A stretch of 51,499 nt of DNA from Spirochaetales bacterium (GTDB taxonomy: Bacteria > Spirochaetota > Spirochaetia > SZUA-6): positions 1 through 51,499 of the forward strand of contig JALUUM010000021.1 of assembly GCA_027021365.1 (NCBI GenBank), read 5' to 3'. Positions 1-7,952 of the stretch are shown here, piece after piece. The notes beneath the pieces were generated by a model. It searched no databases and was not told where the DNA came from. It was given only the letters and a program-made list of their open reading frames with translations. Both the position numbers and the translations under genes were made by a program. Within the stretch, counting starts at the first letter, position 1. Each line of letters begins with the position of its first letter.

Positions 1-1333
1 CCCCGGCGACCGGCCTTGCAGGTATCTTCAGAGCCCTGAGGAATGTGGTAAATAGGATTGAGTAGTTGTACGAATCACCCTTCCTCTTATTCAGAGTATC
101 ATCCACAGTCTTTTCCCTGCGGTCGGATTGCTTTAATCTAAGCCTCACGTAGTTGTATACGAGTCTTGCCCTCCTGTAAGGATTTCTCTCTTTGCCAACT
201 ATTGCCCTTGCCAGTTTTTTTATTCTCGCTTCATCCGACGGAATAATAACACCGGGCTTTGTATATTCTTTGTATAACCTGCTCGATGTGTCATATTTGT
301 AACTGACTTTCGATGGAATAACCTTCGTCTCCACGGTGTATCTGTCAAATAGAAGATCCTTCTTTATCCTGTATGTTTCATTATTCTTTAGATTGTTGAA
401 ATGATACAGTGTAACACCGTGGATATTGGGAAACATCGGGAGAGGTTCCTCGGAAACGAGTTGTATGTTCCTCTGTTCAGCCGTCTGCAAAATATTGGGA
501 AGCCAGATGTAAAGTTCATTACCATCGCCGGCTGACACATTCTCTATAGTTACACCATACTGTATTGAATATGTTTTCTTATTCAGAAACAGCTTGGTAC
601 CACCCCGTCTCTTCAGCTCAAAGTAGATTGAATTGCTCTTTCCCTTATCCGTGGTGAGGTAAATATTTCCTGAGGATGCTCCATCCGGCACTCTTACTCT
701 TAATTCCCGGTCACTCCAATACTCATAATCGAAATCCTCTTCACGAGCTGCAAGAGGCTGTGGCTTTGTTGAAACATTTATTGGTTGTTCTCCCTTTTCA
801 GCCACCCAGGTGAAATACACATTGGATTCTCCCTTCTCCAGCCCAAAATTTATGCCTGTTATGGTTAGCAGAGTCCCTATACTGCCGCTTTCAGGGATTA
901 TCTTTTCTATGTACGGCTGTCCGGGTTTCATAGGACCGGCAATGACTATAGGAATCTGTTTTCTGTTGGTAAAGAGTTTTCCCTCGCTGGTACCATTCTT
1001 GGTGCGTACGAATACCATTCCGGATTTTGCATCATCCGGTATCCTTACACTGATCTCGGTATCGCTCCATTCGAGGTAATCCGATGAAATGGCAGATATA
1101 CCCCCTATCTCCACCTCGCCTGTATCCCGTGTCTTTCCAAAGAACTTTCCCTTTATAACCATTACCTCCCCTGGCAATCCGATTTCCGGGGTTATTTGAT
1201 CTATCTGCGGCGGACGACCGGTAAGCCGGGAGCCGAGAATGAGAACTATAAATAGTATAAAGAGAACAACTGTTGGTAGGAATCCTTTCTTCCTATAAAA
1301 GGGGACCTCTTCGATATTCTCTGTTTTAGCCAT
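1..1333 (-). CDS. IPT/TIG-repeat, transglutaminase-like membrane-anchored protein (3' end outside window)
   Basis: The reading frame opens at ATG 1333 and runs without a stop off the left edge (about 444 codons visible). Residues 1-17 are cytosolic (MAKTENIEEVPFYRKKG), followed by one hydrophobic segment at about 18-35, so the bulk is probably periplasmic. Two IPT/TIG-like Ig domains follow (about 40-115 and 120-220; motifs ITPEIGLPGEVMVIKG and IIPESGSIGTLLTITG). After an uncharacterised stretch, a transglutaminase-like core starts near 390. Its nucleophile motif, normally GDC followed by LLRA..IPAR, reads GDSYNYS...FLRALKIPAR, so Ser421 replaces Cys. The gene lies 10 bp after the secreted protein at 1344-1895 and is the fourth gene of the sigma/anti-sigma operon; no convincing Shine-Dalgarno is seen. 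It is probably a non-catalytic binding or scaffold protein. The missing C-terminus prevents checking the His and Asp residues. Confidence 0.8.
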   Translation of the reverse strand, partial: MAKTENIEEVPFYRKKGFLPTVVLFILFIVLILGSRLTGRPPQIDQITPEIGLPGEVMVIKGKFFGKTRDTGEVEIGGISAISSDYLEWSDTEISVRIPDDAKSGMVFVRTKNGTSEGKLFTNRKQIPIVIAGPMKPGQPYIEKIIPESGSIGTLLTITGINFGLEKGESNVYFTWVAEKGEQPINVSTKPQPLAAREEDFDYEYWSDRELRVRVPDGASSGNIYLTTDKGKSNSIYFELKRRGGTKLFLNKKTYSIQYGVTIENVSAGDGNELYIWLPNILQTAEQRNIQLVSEEPLPMFPNIHGVTLYHFNNLKNNETYRIKKDLLFDRYTVETKVIPSKVSYKYDTSSRLYKEYTKPGVIIPSDEARIKKLARAIVGKERNPYRRARLVYNYVRLRLKQSDRREKTVDDTLNKRKGDSYNYSILFTTFLRALKIPARPVAG

Positions 1334-1343
1334 ATATGGTTAT

Positions 1344-1895
1344 TTACGGAGTTTCCTTTCCCTCTGTGTTTCCCTTAGTATTACCTTCGGCATCTCCGCC
1401 TGGATTTTGATTATCCTTTTTGTAACTCTTGTAAGGGACAATTTGAATCTCCAATTCTATATTAAAATGCTTCTTATTTGCAAGTTTATCCGAAAAACCC
1501 AGAGGGAAAAAGAGAACTTTCTCTCCCAGTGTAATGGGTATACTTCTGAAGGTACTCAAATACTTGACTTCCTTTTCAGGGGTGTCCGACAGCCACACCT
1601 GACCCTGTGCTACGAGCAGGATATTGCCGTTTTCAAGGTTATATGGTGTAAAAATAGCATAAACTCTGATATTTTCTCCCACAAGTTTCACCGCCACGGA
1701 ACGGCCTGGAATTGTGAGTTCACTGCTCTTCGTATTCCAGATTGGCTCTTTGTCGGGCGGAAGGATACGTGCCTCGATATTTATCATTAGTGCATTGTCC
1801 AGAAGCGTTCTTATGGCACTTTCTAGATCCACATCCTCCGAGTAGAGGGATGAAACCAGCAGAGTCAAAAGCAGAATGGTAATAAATCGTTTCAT
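1344..1895 (-). CDS. Exported hypothetical protein in sigma-factor operon
   Basis: The 183-residue protein begins with a clear signal peptide (MKRFITILLLTLLVSSLYS, cleavage expected near residue 19). The rest is mostly beta-strand-like, with no domain I recognise, and ends in a low-complexity Gly/Asn/Glu/Lys tail. I chose ATG 1895, which has AGGAG about 10 bases upstream; a TTG two codons earlier would overlap the preceding stop and is less likely. It lies between the anti-sigma factor gene and the IPT/TIG transglutaminase-like gene with almost no spacing. It is therefore probably co-transcribed and works in the envelope with its downstream neighbour. No function is assigned. Confidence 0.65.
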   Translation of the reverse strand: MKRFITILLLTLLVSSLYSEDVDLESAIRTLLDNALMINIEARILPPDKEPIWNTKSSELTIPGRSVAVKLVGENIRVYAIFTPYNLENGNILLVAQGQVWLSDTPEKEVKYLSTFRSIPITLGEKVLFFPLGFSDKLANKKHFNIELEIQIVPYKSYKKDNQNPGGDAEGNTKGNTEGKETP

Positions 1896-1897
1896 AA

Positions 1898-2464
1898 TCA
1901 ACGTACTCCTGAAAATTCCGCTTCCTTGACAATAGCAGGTTCACCAAACATGAGAAACTGTGATTGAGCGGGCAATTTTATTATCACCTCTTTCTTGAAA
2001 TTGCTATTGTCTATGAACTTCAAGAGCTGTTCCAGGTCTTCAATCGGTGCAGTTACTTGGACCTCGGTTACTCCGGAGGGTTCTGTTCTTATTCTCATCA
2101 TGTGGATCCCACTGTTACCAGGAATATTCGATATAAGAAAAACCCCAACAAAGAAAAACAGCACAATGGCGGCAATGGCAATTGGCAATGGCAAAACCAC
2201 CTTTCGCTTCCAGAAGGAATTCAAACGACCAAAAAAGTAATTATCAGCAACCATGGAAATCTGTATTCGTCTCTTTACATTCTCCATGGATTCTATATAT
2301 TCAGGATCATTTTCTTCCAGGAGGATACTCTTTATTCTGTGGAGCGATTCCAACTTGGCGGAACATTTGACACATTCCTTTACATGTTCTGCTATTTTGG
2401 ATTTGAATGGTTCTTCAACTTCACCATCTAGATAGGCAGAAAGAGTTTCCTCATCAGGACACAT
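1898..2464 (-). CDS. Zinc-finger anti-sigma factor (membrane-bound)
   Basis: The 188-residue protein has an N-terminal zf-HC2/ZAS zinc-binding motif, HVKECVKC (His27, Cys31, Cys34), typical of anti-sigma factors that hold ECF sigma factors inactive. A single transmembrane helix lies at about residues 90-114 (IAIAAIVLFFFVGVFLI), and the C-terminal part of about 70 residues would be periplasmic. The gene overlaps the ECF sigma gene by 11 bp, the usual sigma/anti-sigma arrangement. The start is set at ATG 2464 because AAGGAGG lies 9 bases upstream; a GTG at 2473 directly abuts that Shine-Dalgarno. The signal sensed is unknown. The envelope proteins encoded downstream suggest an envelope-related regulon. 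Confidence 0.85.
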   Translation of the reverse strand: MCPDEETLSAYLDGEVEEPFKSKIAEHVKECVKCSAKLESLHRIKSILLEENDPEYIESMENVKRRIQISMVADNYFFGRLNSFWKRKVVLPLPIAIAAIVLFFFVGVFLISNIPGNSGIHMMRIRTEPSGVTEVQVTAPIEDLEQLLKFIDNSNFKKEVIIKLPAQSQFLMFGEPAIVKEAEFSGVR

Positions 2465-2987
2465 ACAATTCACCCTCCTTTATCAATCTTGAAAGTTTTT
2501 CCCTCGCCCTGAAAATCCTTACTTTCACATTACTCTCGCTTATCCCGACCACCTTACCTATTTCTTTGTAACTCAAGCCTCCGTATTCCTTTAAAACAAG
2601 CACTTCCCGTAGATTGTATGGCAGTTCTTCCAAGGCTTTCTGGATAGCCTCCTCCATCTCCTTAAGGAGAAGTTTCTCATCCTCTCCCCTGTCCTCTACC
2701 TTCGCTACTTTCTTGTACCTGTCGATAGCTAGCCTCTCTCTTGCCCTCCGTTTCTCATAGTTCAACGATATATTCCTTATTACTCTTATAAGCCAAAATT
2801 TTACCTCATCAATACTGGGGAAGCTTCCTCTTCTCTCGAAATACTTGATAAACGCCTCATGGCATAGATCTTCTGCAATTCCTCTGTCACCCGTTATCCT
2901 GTAGGAAATTTTAAAAACGACTGGAAAAACCGACTCGTAGACTTCGTTGAATGTAAAATTTTCATTTTTCTTTTTTCTATGCAACAT
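2454..2987 (-). CDS. ECF RNA polymerase sigma factor (RpoE/sigma-70 family)
   Basis: The 177-residue protein has the two-domain layout of ECF sigma factors. Region 2 spans about residues 15-85 (EDLCHEAFIKYFER, VKFWLIRVIRNISLNYEKRR). Region 4 spans about 118-170 (LPYNLREVLVLKEYGGLSYK, then a helix-turn-helix containing EIGKVVGISESNVKVRIFRA). It should direct RNA polymerase to a small regulon when released from its anti-sigma factor, which is encoded by the overlapping next gene. ATG 2987 has only a weak ribosome-binding site. The 53 bp upstream towards cysS must hold its promoter, but I see no clear GGAACTT/GTC-type autoregulatory ECF promoter there. Confidence 0.9.
   Translation of the reverse strand: MLHRKKKNENFTFNEVYESVFPVVFKISYRITGDRGIAEDLCHEAFIKYFERRGSFPSIDEVKFWLIRVIRNISLNYEKRRARERLAIDRYKKVAKVEDRGEDEKLLLKEMEEAIQKALEELPYNLREVLVLKEYGGLSYKEIGKVVGISESNVKVRIFRAREKLSRLIKEGELYVS
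2474..2480 (-). promoter_or_regulatory. Shine-Dalgarno deciding the anti-sigma start
   Basis: AAGGAGG on the minus strand ends 9 bases before ATG 2464 and immediately before GTG 2473. The spacing favours the ATG. The site lies inside the end of the sigma gene, consistent with translational coupling. Confidence 0.7.
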
Positions 2988-3040
2988 ATAAACAATTTTC
3001 CAGACTAAACGTTACAATATTATTTTATGACTATTGGCAT

Positions 3041-4465
3041 TTAAGCCTTTCTTACCTTTACACCATCGGGTGTATCCTCTAAAAGGATACCACGATCCTT
3101 CAATTTATTCCTTATCGCGTCTGCAAGGGCATAGTCTCTTCTCTCCCTGGCCCTTTTTCTCTCCTCTATCAACTCTTTGGTTTCCTCATCGATCTCGACT
3201 TCGGGAAGTTTCGCCTCCTTGAGTCGCAATCCCAGTACCCTGTCCATGATATAGGCAACGGAGAGTTTTGCACCCGGGGATATATTCCTGTCCTTTAGGA
3301 GATTCCACAGGTCAGCCAGCCCCCTGGGAATATTCAGGTCTTCAGTTATATTCTTTTCAAATGATTCGAGGTACCGGTATTCAGCACTCTCCCGCTCAGG
3401 CATTCCTCCCTTTTCACCTTTCACCTCTTCTCCTGCCTCCTCTTTGAGCCTTGCAATCCTTTCCATTAAGGCAAGCCTTGCGTTTCTCGCCGTATTCATT
3501 GCTTCATAGCTAAATTGGAGTTGTGAACGGTAGTGGGCTCCGAGACAGAGGTACCTGTAATCCATTGGGTCATACCCTTTTTCTATCAGACTATCCAATG
3601 TGAGATAGTTGCCGGCCGATTTCGCCATTTTCTCCTTGGATAGCACGAGAAATTCACCGTGGACCCAGTAATTCACCCATTTTTTCCCCGTAGCTGCCTC
3701 CGCCTGAGCTATTTCATTGGTGTGATGTACAGGAATATGATCGATACCTCCGCAGTGAATATCAAATTGGTCTCCCAGATACTTCATAGACATGGCAGAA
3801 CACTCGATATGCCATCCCGGGTAACCCTTGCCCCAGGGTGAGTCCCACAGCATTGCCTGATGCTCAAACTTCGATTTGGTAAACCACAGAACGAAATCGT
3901 GCGGATTTTTCTTGTTTTCATCTATACTGATTCTTGCTCCGGCTTTCAGTTCATCGAGGTTCAACAGGGCCAATTTCCCATAGCCTGGAAACTTCGAGAT
4001 ATCGAAGTAGAGGTTCCCCCCCGCCATGTATGTAAAACCGTTCTTCTCTATCCTCTTTATCAGATTTATCATGTCGTCGATGTGCTCGGTTGCCCTGCAT
4101 ACCACTGTGGGCCTCTCTATATTGAGACGCTCTGTGTCCCTGAAAAAGGCTCTCGTATAGAAATCTGCAATCTCCCAGACACTCTTTCCCTTCTCCCTTG
4201 CGCTCTTGATTATCTTGTCCTCTCCCTCGTCTGCATCGTCTGTAAGGTGACCCACATCCGTAACATTCATTACATGTTTTACCCTGTATCCGAGATATTC
4301 CAGGGTTCTTCGAAGAAGATCCTCGAAGATGTATGTTCTTAAATTTCCAATATGAGCATAGTTATAGACAGTAGGTCCACAGGTATACATTCCAACCTTT
4401 TTGTCTTCTATTGGTACGAATTCTTCGATTCTTCTTCCCATCGTGTTGAATATCCTAAGCTTCAA
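3041..4465 (-). CDS. cysS: Cysteinyl-tRNA synthetase
   Basis: This 474-residue class I aminoacyl-tRNA synthetase charges tRNA-Cys in the cytoplasm. The ATP-binding HIGH motif is HIGN (residues 38-41) and the KMSKS loop reads KMAKS (279-283), a common variant in this family. The expected zinc ligands are visible as Cys29, Cys222, His247 and Glu251, with the spacing known from the E. coli enzyme. The length is normal. The start is a TTG at 4463-4465 preceded by GGAGG at 5-base spacing. The resulting N-terminus, MKLRIFNTMGRRIEEFVP, matches the family, so the TTG is preferred over a later ATG. It is a single gene divergent from murB. Confidence 0.97.
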   Translation of the reverse strand: MKLRIFNTMGRRIEEFVPIEDKKVGMYTCGPTVYNYAHIGNLRTYIFEDLLRRTLEYLGYRVKHVMNVTDVGHLTDDADEGEDKIIKSAREKGKSVWEIADFYTRAFFRDTERLNIERPTVVCRATEHIDDMINLIKRIEKNGFTYMAGGNLYFDISKFPGYGKLALLNLDELKAGARISIDENKKNPHDFVLWFTKSKFEHQAMLWDSPWGKGYPGWHIECSAMSMKYLGDQFDIHCGGIDHIPVHHTNEIAQAEAATGKKWVNYWVHGEFLVLSKEKMAKSAGNYLTLDSLIEKGYDPMDYRYLCLGAHYRSQLQFSYEAMNTARNARLALMERIARLKEEAGEEVKGEKGGMPERESAEYRYLESFEKNITEDLNIPRGLADLWNLLKDRNISPGAKLSVAYIMDRVLGLRLKEAKLPEVEIDEETKELIEERKRARERRDYALADAIRNKLKDRGILLEDTPDGVKVRKA

Positions 4466-4558
4466 TGGACCCTCCGTCGTTCTTTATAAATTACTGCCGC
4501 TCACTATAATTTCGTTTAGCAGGTAGATTTATTGACTTATAAAATATATTATTGACCT

Positions 4559-5470
4559 GTGATCAATGTAAGGAAATTGGCGGAAAAAATCAATATAAAG
4601 GGAAGACTCCTCTTTGAAGAGCCAATGCGCTATCATACATCATTCAAGATTGGCGGACCAGCCGACCTCTTTGTAATGCCCTCCGGCCAGGAAGAACTCA
4701 AGAGAATCCTTGCTGCGTGTTTTGAAAATTCCATCCCCTTTTTCATCCTGGGAAGCGGAGCTAATATCCTCGTCTCGGATTCGGGGATAAGGGGTGTAGT
4801 GATAGACATGGAGAATATACGGGGAATAGAGGTTGAGGGAAGAAGAGTATCTTCCTATGCCGGAACTCCGATGACAGATCTATCACTGGAGGCCTGCAAT
4901 AACTCACTGTCCGGACTCGAATTCATCTACTCGATGCCGGGAAGTGTGGGAGGCTCTGTATGGATGAATGCAAGGTGCTACGGGAAATCGATTTCCGACG
5001 TTCTGGAAAGGGTGACGATATTCGACAGGAACCTTTTCTTACAGGAATTGAAGGTGAAGAAAGACGATTTCGGTTACAAGGTATCTCCCTTTCAGAAGAC
5101 AAGAGAAATCATTTTGAAGGCGACATTCAGACTAAAACCGGGAAAGCGTGAAGAATCGCAGAGGGAGATGGACAGGGTAAGGCGAGACAGGGAAACGAAG
5201 GGACATTTTCTCTTTCCATCGGCAGGTTCCGTATTCAAGAACAACAGGGATTTCGGTATGCCAACGGGTAAGCTACTAGAAAAGGCGGGCCTAAAGGGTC
5301 TGCAGGTGGGGGAAGCAAGGATATCGGATTTTCATGCAAATATCATCATAAACACGGGCAAAGCACGGGCCAGTGATGTGAGGGAACTGATAGAGATCGC
5401 CGAAGAGAAGGTACTTGAAAAATTCGGATTTCGCCTCGAGAGAGAGATAATTTTTGTGGGCGAATGGTAG
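4559..5470 (+). CDS. murB: UDP-N-acetylenolpyruvoylglucosamine reductase
   Basis: This 303-residue FAD enzyme reduces UDP-GlcNAc-enolpyruvate to UDP-MurNAc with NADPH in peptidoglycan synthesis. Seen in the sequence are the FAD-binding part (LGSGANILVSDSGIRGVVI, and MPGSVGGSVWMNA at about 126-138) and the catalytic Ser224 in FPSAGSVFKNN. The C-terminal domain contains KLLEKAGLKGLQVGEARISD and ends with a Glu in REIIFVGEW. The short form without the extra Tyr-loop residues suggests a type II MurB. The start is GTG 4559, with no Shine-Dalgarno. An AT-rich TATATT at 4545-4550 would put transcription start almost on the start codon. mgtE follows 50 bp downstream. Confidence 0.96.
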   Translation: MINVRKLAEKINIKGRLLFEEPMRYHTSFKIGGPADLFVMPSGQEELKRILAACFENSIPFFILGSGANILVSDSGIRGVVIDMENIRGIEVEGRRVSSYAGTPMTDLSLEACNNSLSGLEFIYSMPGSVGGSVWMNARCYGKSISDVLERVTIFDRNLFLQELKVKKDDFGYKVSPFQKTREIILKATFRLKPGKREESQREMDRVRRDRETKGHFLFPSAGSVFKNNRDFGMPTGKLLEKAGLKGLQVGEARISDFHANIIINTGKARASDVRELIEIAEEKVLEKFGFRLEREIIFVGEW

Positions 5471-5507
5471 CTTGGAGTAATCAGGTTAAATCGAGAAAAC
5501 TCGAGAC

Positions 5508-5514
5508 AAGGAGG
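5508..5514 (+). promoter_or_regulatory. Shine-Dalgarno deciding the mgtE start
   Basis: AAGGAGG lies 6 bases before ATG 5521. An upstream in-frame ATG at 5464 overlaps the murB stop and has no ribosome-binding site, so 5521 is the likely start. Confidence 0.75.
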
Positions 5515-5520
5515 AACCGG

Positions 5521-6873
5521 ATGGTGATTACAAGGGACAACATAAGAGAACTGTTAAAGACCCACAAAGAGGAGAGTCTCAAGAAACTGATAGGTGAAGC
5601 CCCCATTACCGAGCTTATAGACATCTGGGACGATCTTTCCGAAGATGAAGCACTGAAGATCTTCTCCTTCCTCGATCTCGAGAAGAAGGTTGACCTTATC
5701 AATGAACTTCCCACTTCGAAACAGGAGGAATTGATAAGATCCCTTACAGCCGAAAACAGAAAAATCCTCTTCGAGGAGATGGAGCCGGACGATATAACGG
5801 ACTTCATACAATCCGTTTCCCCCGAGGTGAGAGAGGCTGTTTGGAACAACTTGAGTGAAGAGGCCAGGGAGGAAACAAAGTTTCTGCTTCGTTTCGACGA
5901 GGATGACGCAGCAGGGCTCATGACACCACGTTACCTTGCCATTAGGTCTTCCCTTACCGTAAAGCAGGCAATCTCATGGTTGCGAAAGAATGTGAAGGAT
6001 GTTGAATCGATCTACTATCTGTACGTTCTGGACCAGCTTAAAAGACTGATTGGAGTTGTATCCCTGAAAGACCTCCTCTCCGCCAACGACGATGAAAAGA
6101 TAGAAAACATCATGGTCAGAAACGTGATTTCAGTCCACGAAGAGACCGACCAGGAAGAGGCAGCTAAAATACTGGAAACATACGATCTCGTTGCCCTTCC
6201 CGTTGTGGACAGTTACAACAGGTTGCTCGGTATAATAACCTTCGACGACATAATAGATGTAATACGTGAAGAGCAGACGGAAGACGTTTACAAGATGAGC
6301 GCCATGGGGGGAAGTACCGAGAGATACCTGGACAGCTCGGTTTTCGACTTGTTCAAGAAAAGAATACCATGGCTAGTGATACTTCTGTTTGCCGCAACAA
6401 TCACGACAAATGTTCTTGCCCATTACCAGACGATACTGCAGGTTGCTGTGGTTCTTTCCTTCTTCATTCCCATAGTTACAGGTACGGGAGGAAACTGCGG
6501 TTCCCAGTCAGCAACACTCATGATACGAGGCCTTGCCACGGGAGAGATTCATTTCCATGACATATTCTTCGTCTCGCTGAAAGAGATAATAGTGGGAGCC
6601 ATAATAGGAATCACCCTGGGACTTCTTACGATCGTCAGGTCGATGTATCTTCCACCCTATATAGATTTACACGTAGCGGTTGCCGTTGGCACAGCTATGG
6701 TTTTTGTTGTAATTTTTGCAACACTAATAGGGGCTATCTTCCCGCTCATAATAAACAAGCTTGGCCTCGATCCAACTGTCATGGCAGGCCCTCTGATGGC
6801 AACACTTATCGATGTTACAGGACTCACGATATACTTTCAGACCGCCAAGCTACTTCTTGGACTTCACGGCTAG
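5521..6873 (+). CDS. mgtE: Magnesium transporter MgtE
   Basis: The 450-residue protein has the full MgtE architecture. It contains a helical N domain of superhelical repeats (about 1-125; repeated ALKIFSFLDLEKK and DITDFIQSVSPEV-type units), two CBS domains (about 130-250), a plug helix, and a C-terminal domain of five transmembrane helices. That last domain carries the conserved pore motifs GTGGNCGSQSATLMIRGLA and GPLMATLIDVTGLTIYF. The family forms homodimeric Mg2+ channels in the inner membrane that close when the CBS and N domains bind Mg2+. Length and residues look normal. It is probably co-transcribed with murB, with no functional link apparent. Confidence 0.96.
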   Translation: MVITRDNIRELLKTHKEESLKKLIGEAPITELIDIWDDLSEDEALKIFSFLDLEKKVDLINELPTSKQEELIRSLTAENRKILFEEMEPDDITDFIQSVSPEVREAVWNNLSEEAREETKFLLRFDEDDAAGLMTPRYLAIRSSLTVKQAISWLRKNVKDVESIYYLYVLDQLKRLIGVVSLKDLLSANDDEKIENIMVRNVISVHEETDQEEAAKILETYDLVALPVVDSYNRLLGIITFDDIIDVIREEQTEDVYKMSAMGGSTERYLDSSVFDLFKKRIPWLVILLFAATITTNVLAHYQTILQVAVVLSFFIPIVTGTGGNCGSQSATLMIRGLATGEIHFHDIFFVSLKEIIVGAIIGITLGLLTIVRSMYLPPYIDLHVAVAVGTAMVFVVIFATLIGAIFPLIINKLGLDPTVMAGPLMATLIDVTGLTIYFQTAKLLLGLHG

Positions 6874-6933
6874 CCCTATACGAATAGCTTACTGATAACT
6901 TTAGAAGGAGTTTTTAAAAGGAGCAATGTTTAA

Positions 6934-7884
6934 ATGATTCTGGTAATCGGACAGAACAGTGTATGGCAGAGAACAATCCTATTTGAAAGAGTAGAAAGGG
7001 GAGAAGTGAACAGGGCAAGGAAGGTTTTAGCCTTTCCAAGCGGAAAGGGCTTGAATGTGGTACGTGCGCTGCACTCCCTCTCTGCAGACGGTTACCTGAT
7101 TGGATATGCAGGCGGGATGACAGGCATGAGGTTTGCAAGGGAGGTAGAGAGGGAAGGGCTTCCCGCTTCCTTTGTCGAGATAAATAATGAAACAAGAATC
7201 TGTTCTACAATCATAGAAACCGACGGTACAGTAACGGAACTCGTTGAACCGGCACCATCGATTACAAAGGACGAGAGAGAAGCCTTCGAAAGCCTGCTAG
7301 AAGAGGGGATTGAAAAGGCAACCGTGCTGGTCATATCCGGAACGGCTGTAAAGGGAGAAGATCCACTAATTTACAAGAGGGCGGTGGAAAAGGCTCATGA
7401 GAAAAAAATCCCCGTAATACTGGACTCCTATACTGCGGAATCCAGAAAAGCACTGGAGGCCTCGCCTGAAATATTAAAGATAAACTTCAGGGAACTGAAA
7501 GATCTCCTCGAGATAAGGGAGGATATATCAACACCGACGATGAGAAAGCAATACTATGAAAAGCTCATCAAAGACTACGGAATAAGGTGGATTGTCATTA
7601 CCAATGGCAAAGAAGGAGCAGAGGCATTCAATGGGAGGGATTTCATGGCAGCACTTCCGCCGGAAGTTTCCGTTGTAAATTCCATAGGGAGCGGCGATTG
7701 CTTTTCGGCAGGGCTGGCAATCAACCTGGAGAAAGCTGGAATAGATGGCATTGACATGGGAAAAGCCTTAAGGGAGGCAACAGCCATGGCTACGGCCAAC
7801 TGCCTGAACCTCATACCCGGTAAGATAGAAAGGAAAGAGTATGATGAAATTCTTGAAAAGATCGAGACTGCAAGTTACCTTTGA
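6934..7884 (+). CDS. PfkB-family sugar kinase, divergent 1-phosphofructokinase/tagatose-6-P kinase type
   Basis: The 316-residue protein belongs to the FruK/LacC branch of PfkB kinases: GEVNRARKVLAFPSGKGLNV near the N-terminus and NSIGSGDCFSAG (about 249-260) with the catalytic Asp in a GSGD anion hole instead of the usual GAGD. The N-terminal signature that contacts the sugar phosphate, normally TLNPALD, reads IGQNSVWQ, so the substrate-contacting Asp is absent (Gln12). The substrate may therefore not be fructose-1-phosphate. No PTS or fructose transport genes are nearby. The start is ATG 6934 with AGGAG about 11 bases upstream. The kinase assignment is sound; the substrate is unknown. Confidence 0.85.
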   Translation: MILVIGQNSVWQRTILFERVERGEVNRARKVLAFPSGKGLNVVRALHSLSADGYLIGYAGGMTGMRFAREVEREGLPASFVEINNETRICSTIIETDGTVTELVEPAPSITKDEREAFESLLEEGIEKATVLVISGTAVKGEDPLIYKRAVEKAHEKKIPVILDSYTAESRKALEASPEILKINFRELKDLLEIREDISTPTMRKQYYEKLIKDYGIRWIVITNGKEGAEAFNGRDFMAALPPEVSVVNSIGSGDCFSAGLAINLEKAGIDGIDMGKALREATAMATANCLNLIPGKIERKEYDEILEKIETASYL

Positions 7885-7952
7885 AGTTACACTTCAAACA
7901 TAACTTTGAGCCAAACTTTGAGTCAAACTTGAATGGCCACCGGATAAGGATT

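Noticed and set aside
7885..7952. Terminator between the PfkB gene and the outer-membrane-type gene
   Set aside because: Only direct repeats of AAACTTTGAG-like sequence are seen; no stable hairpin with a T run.
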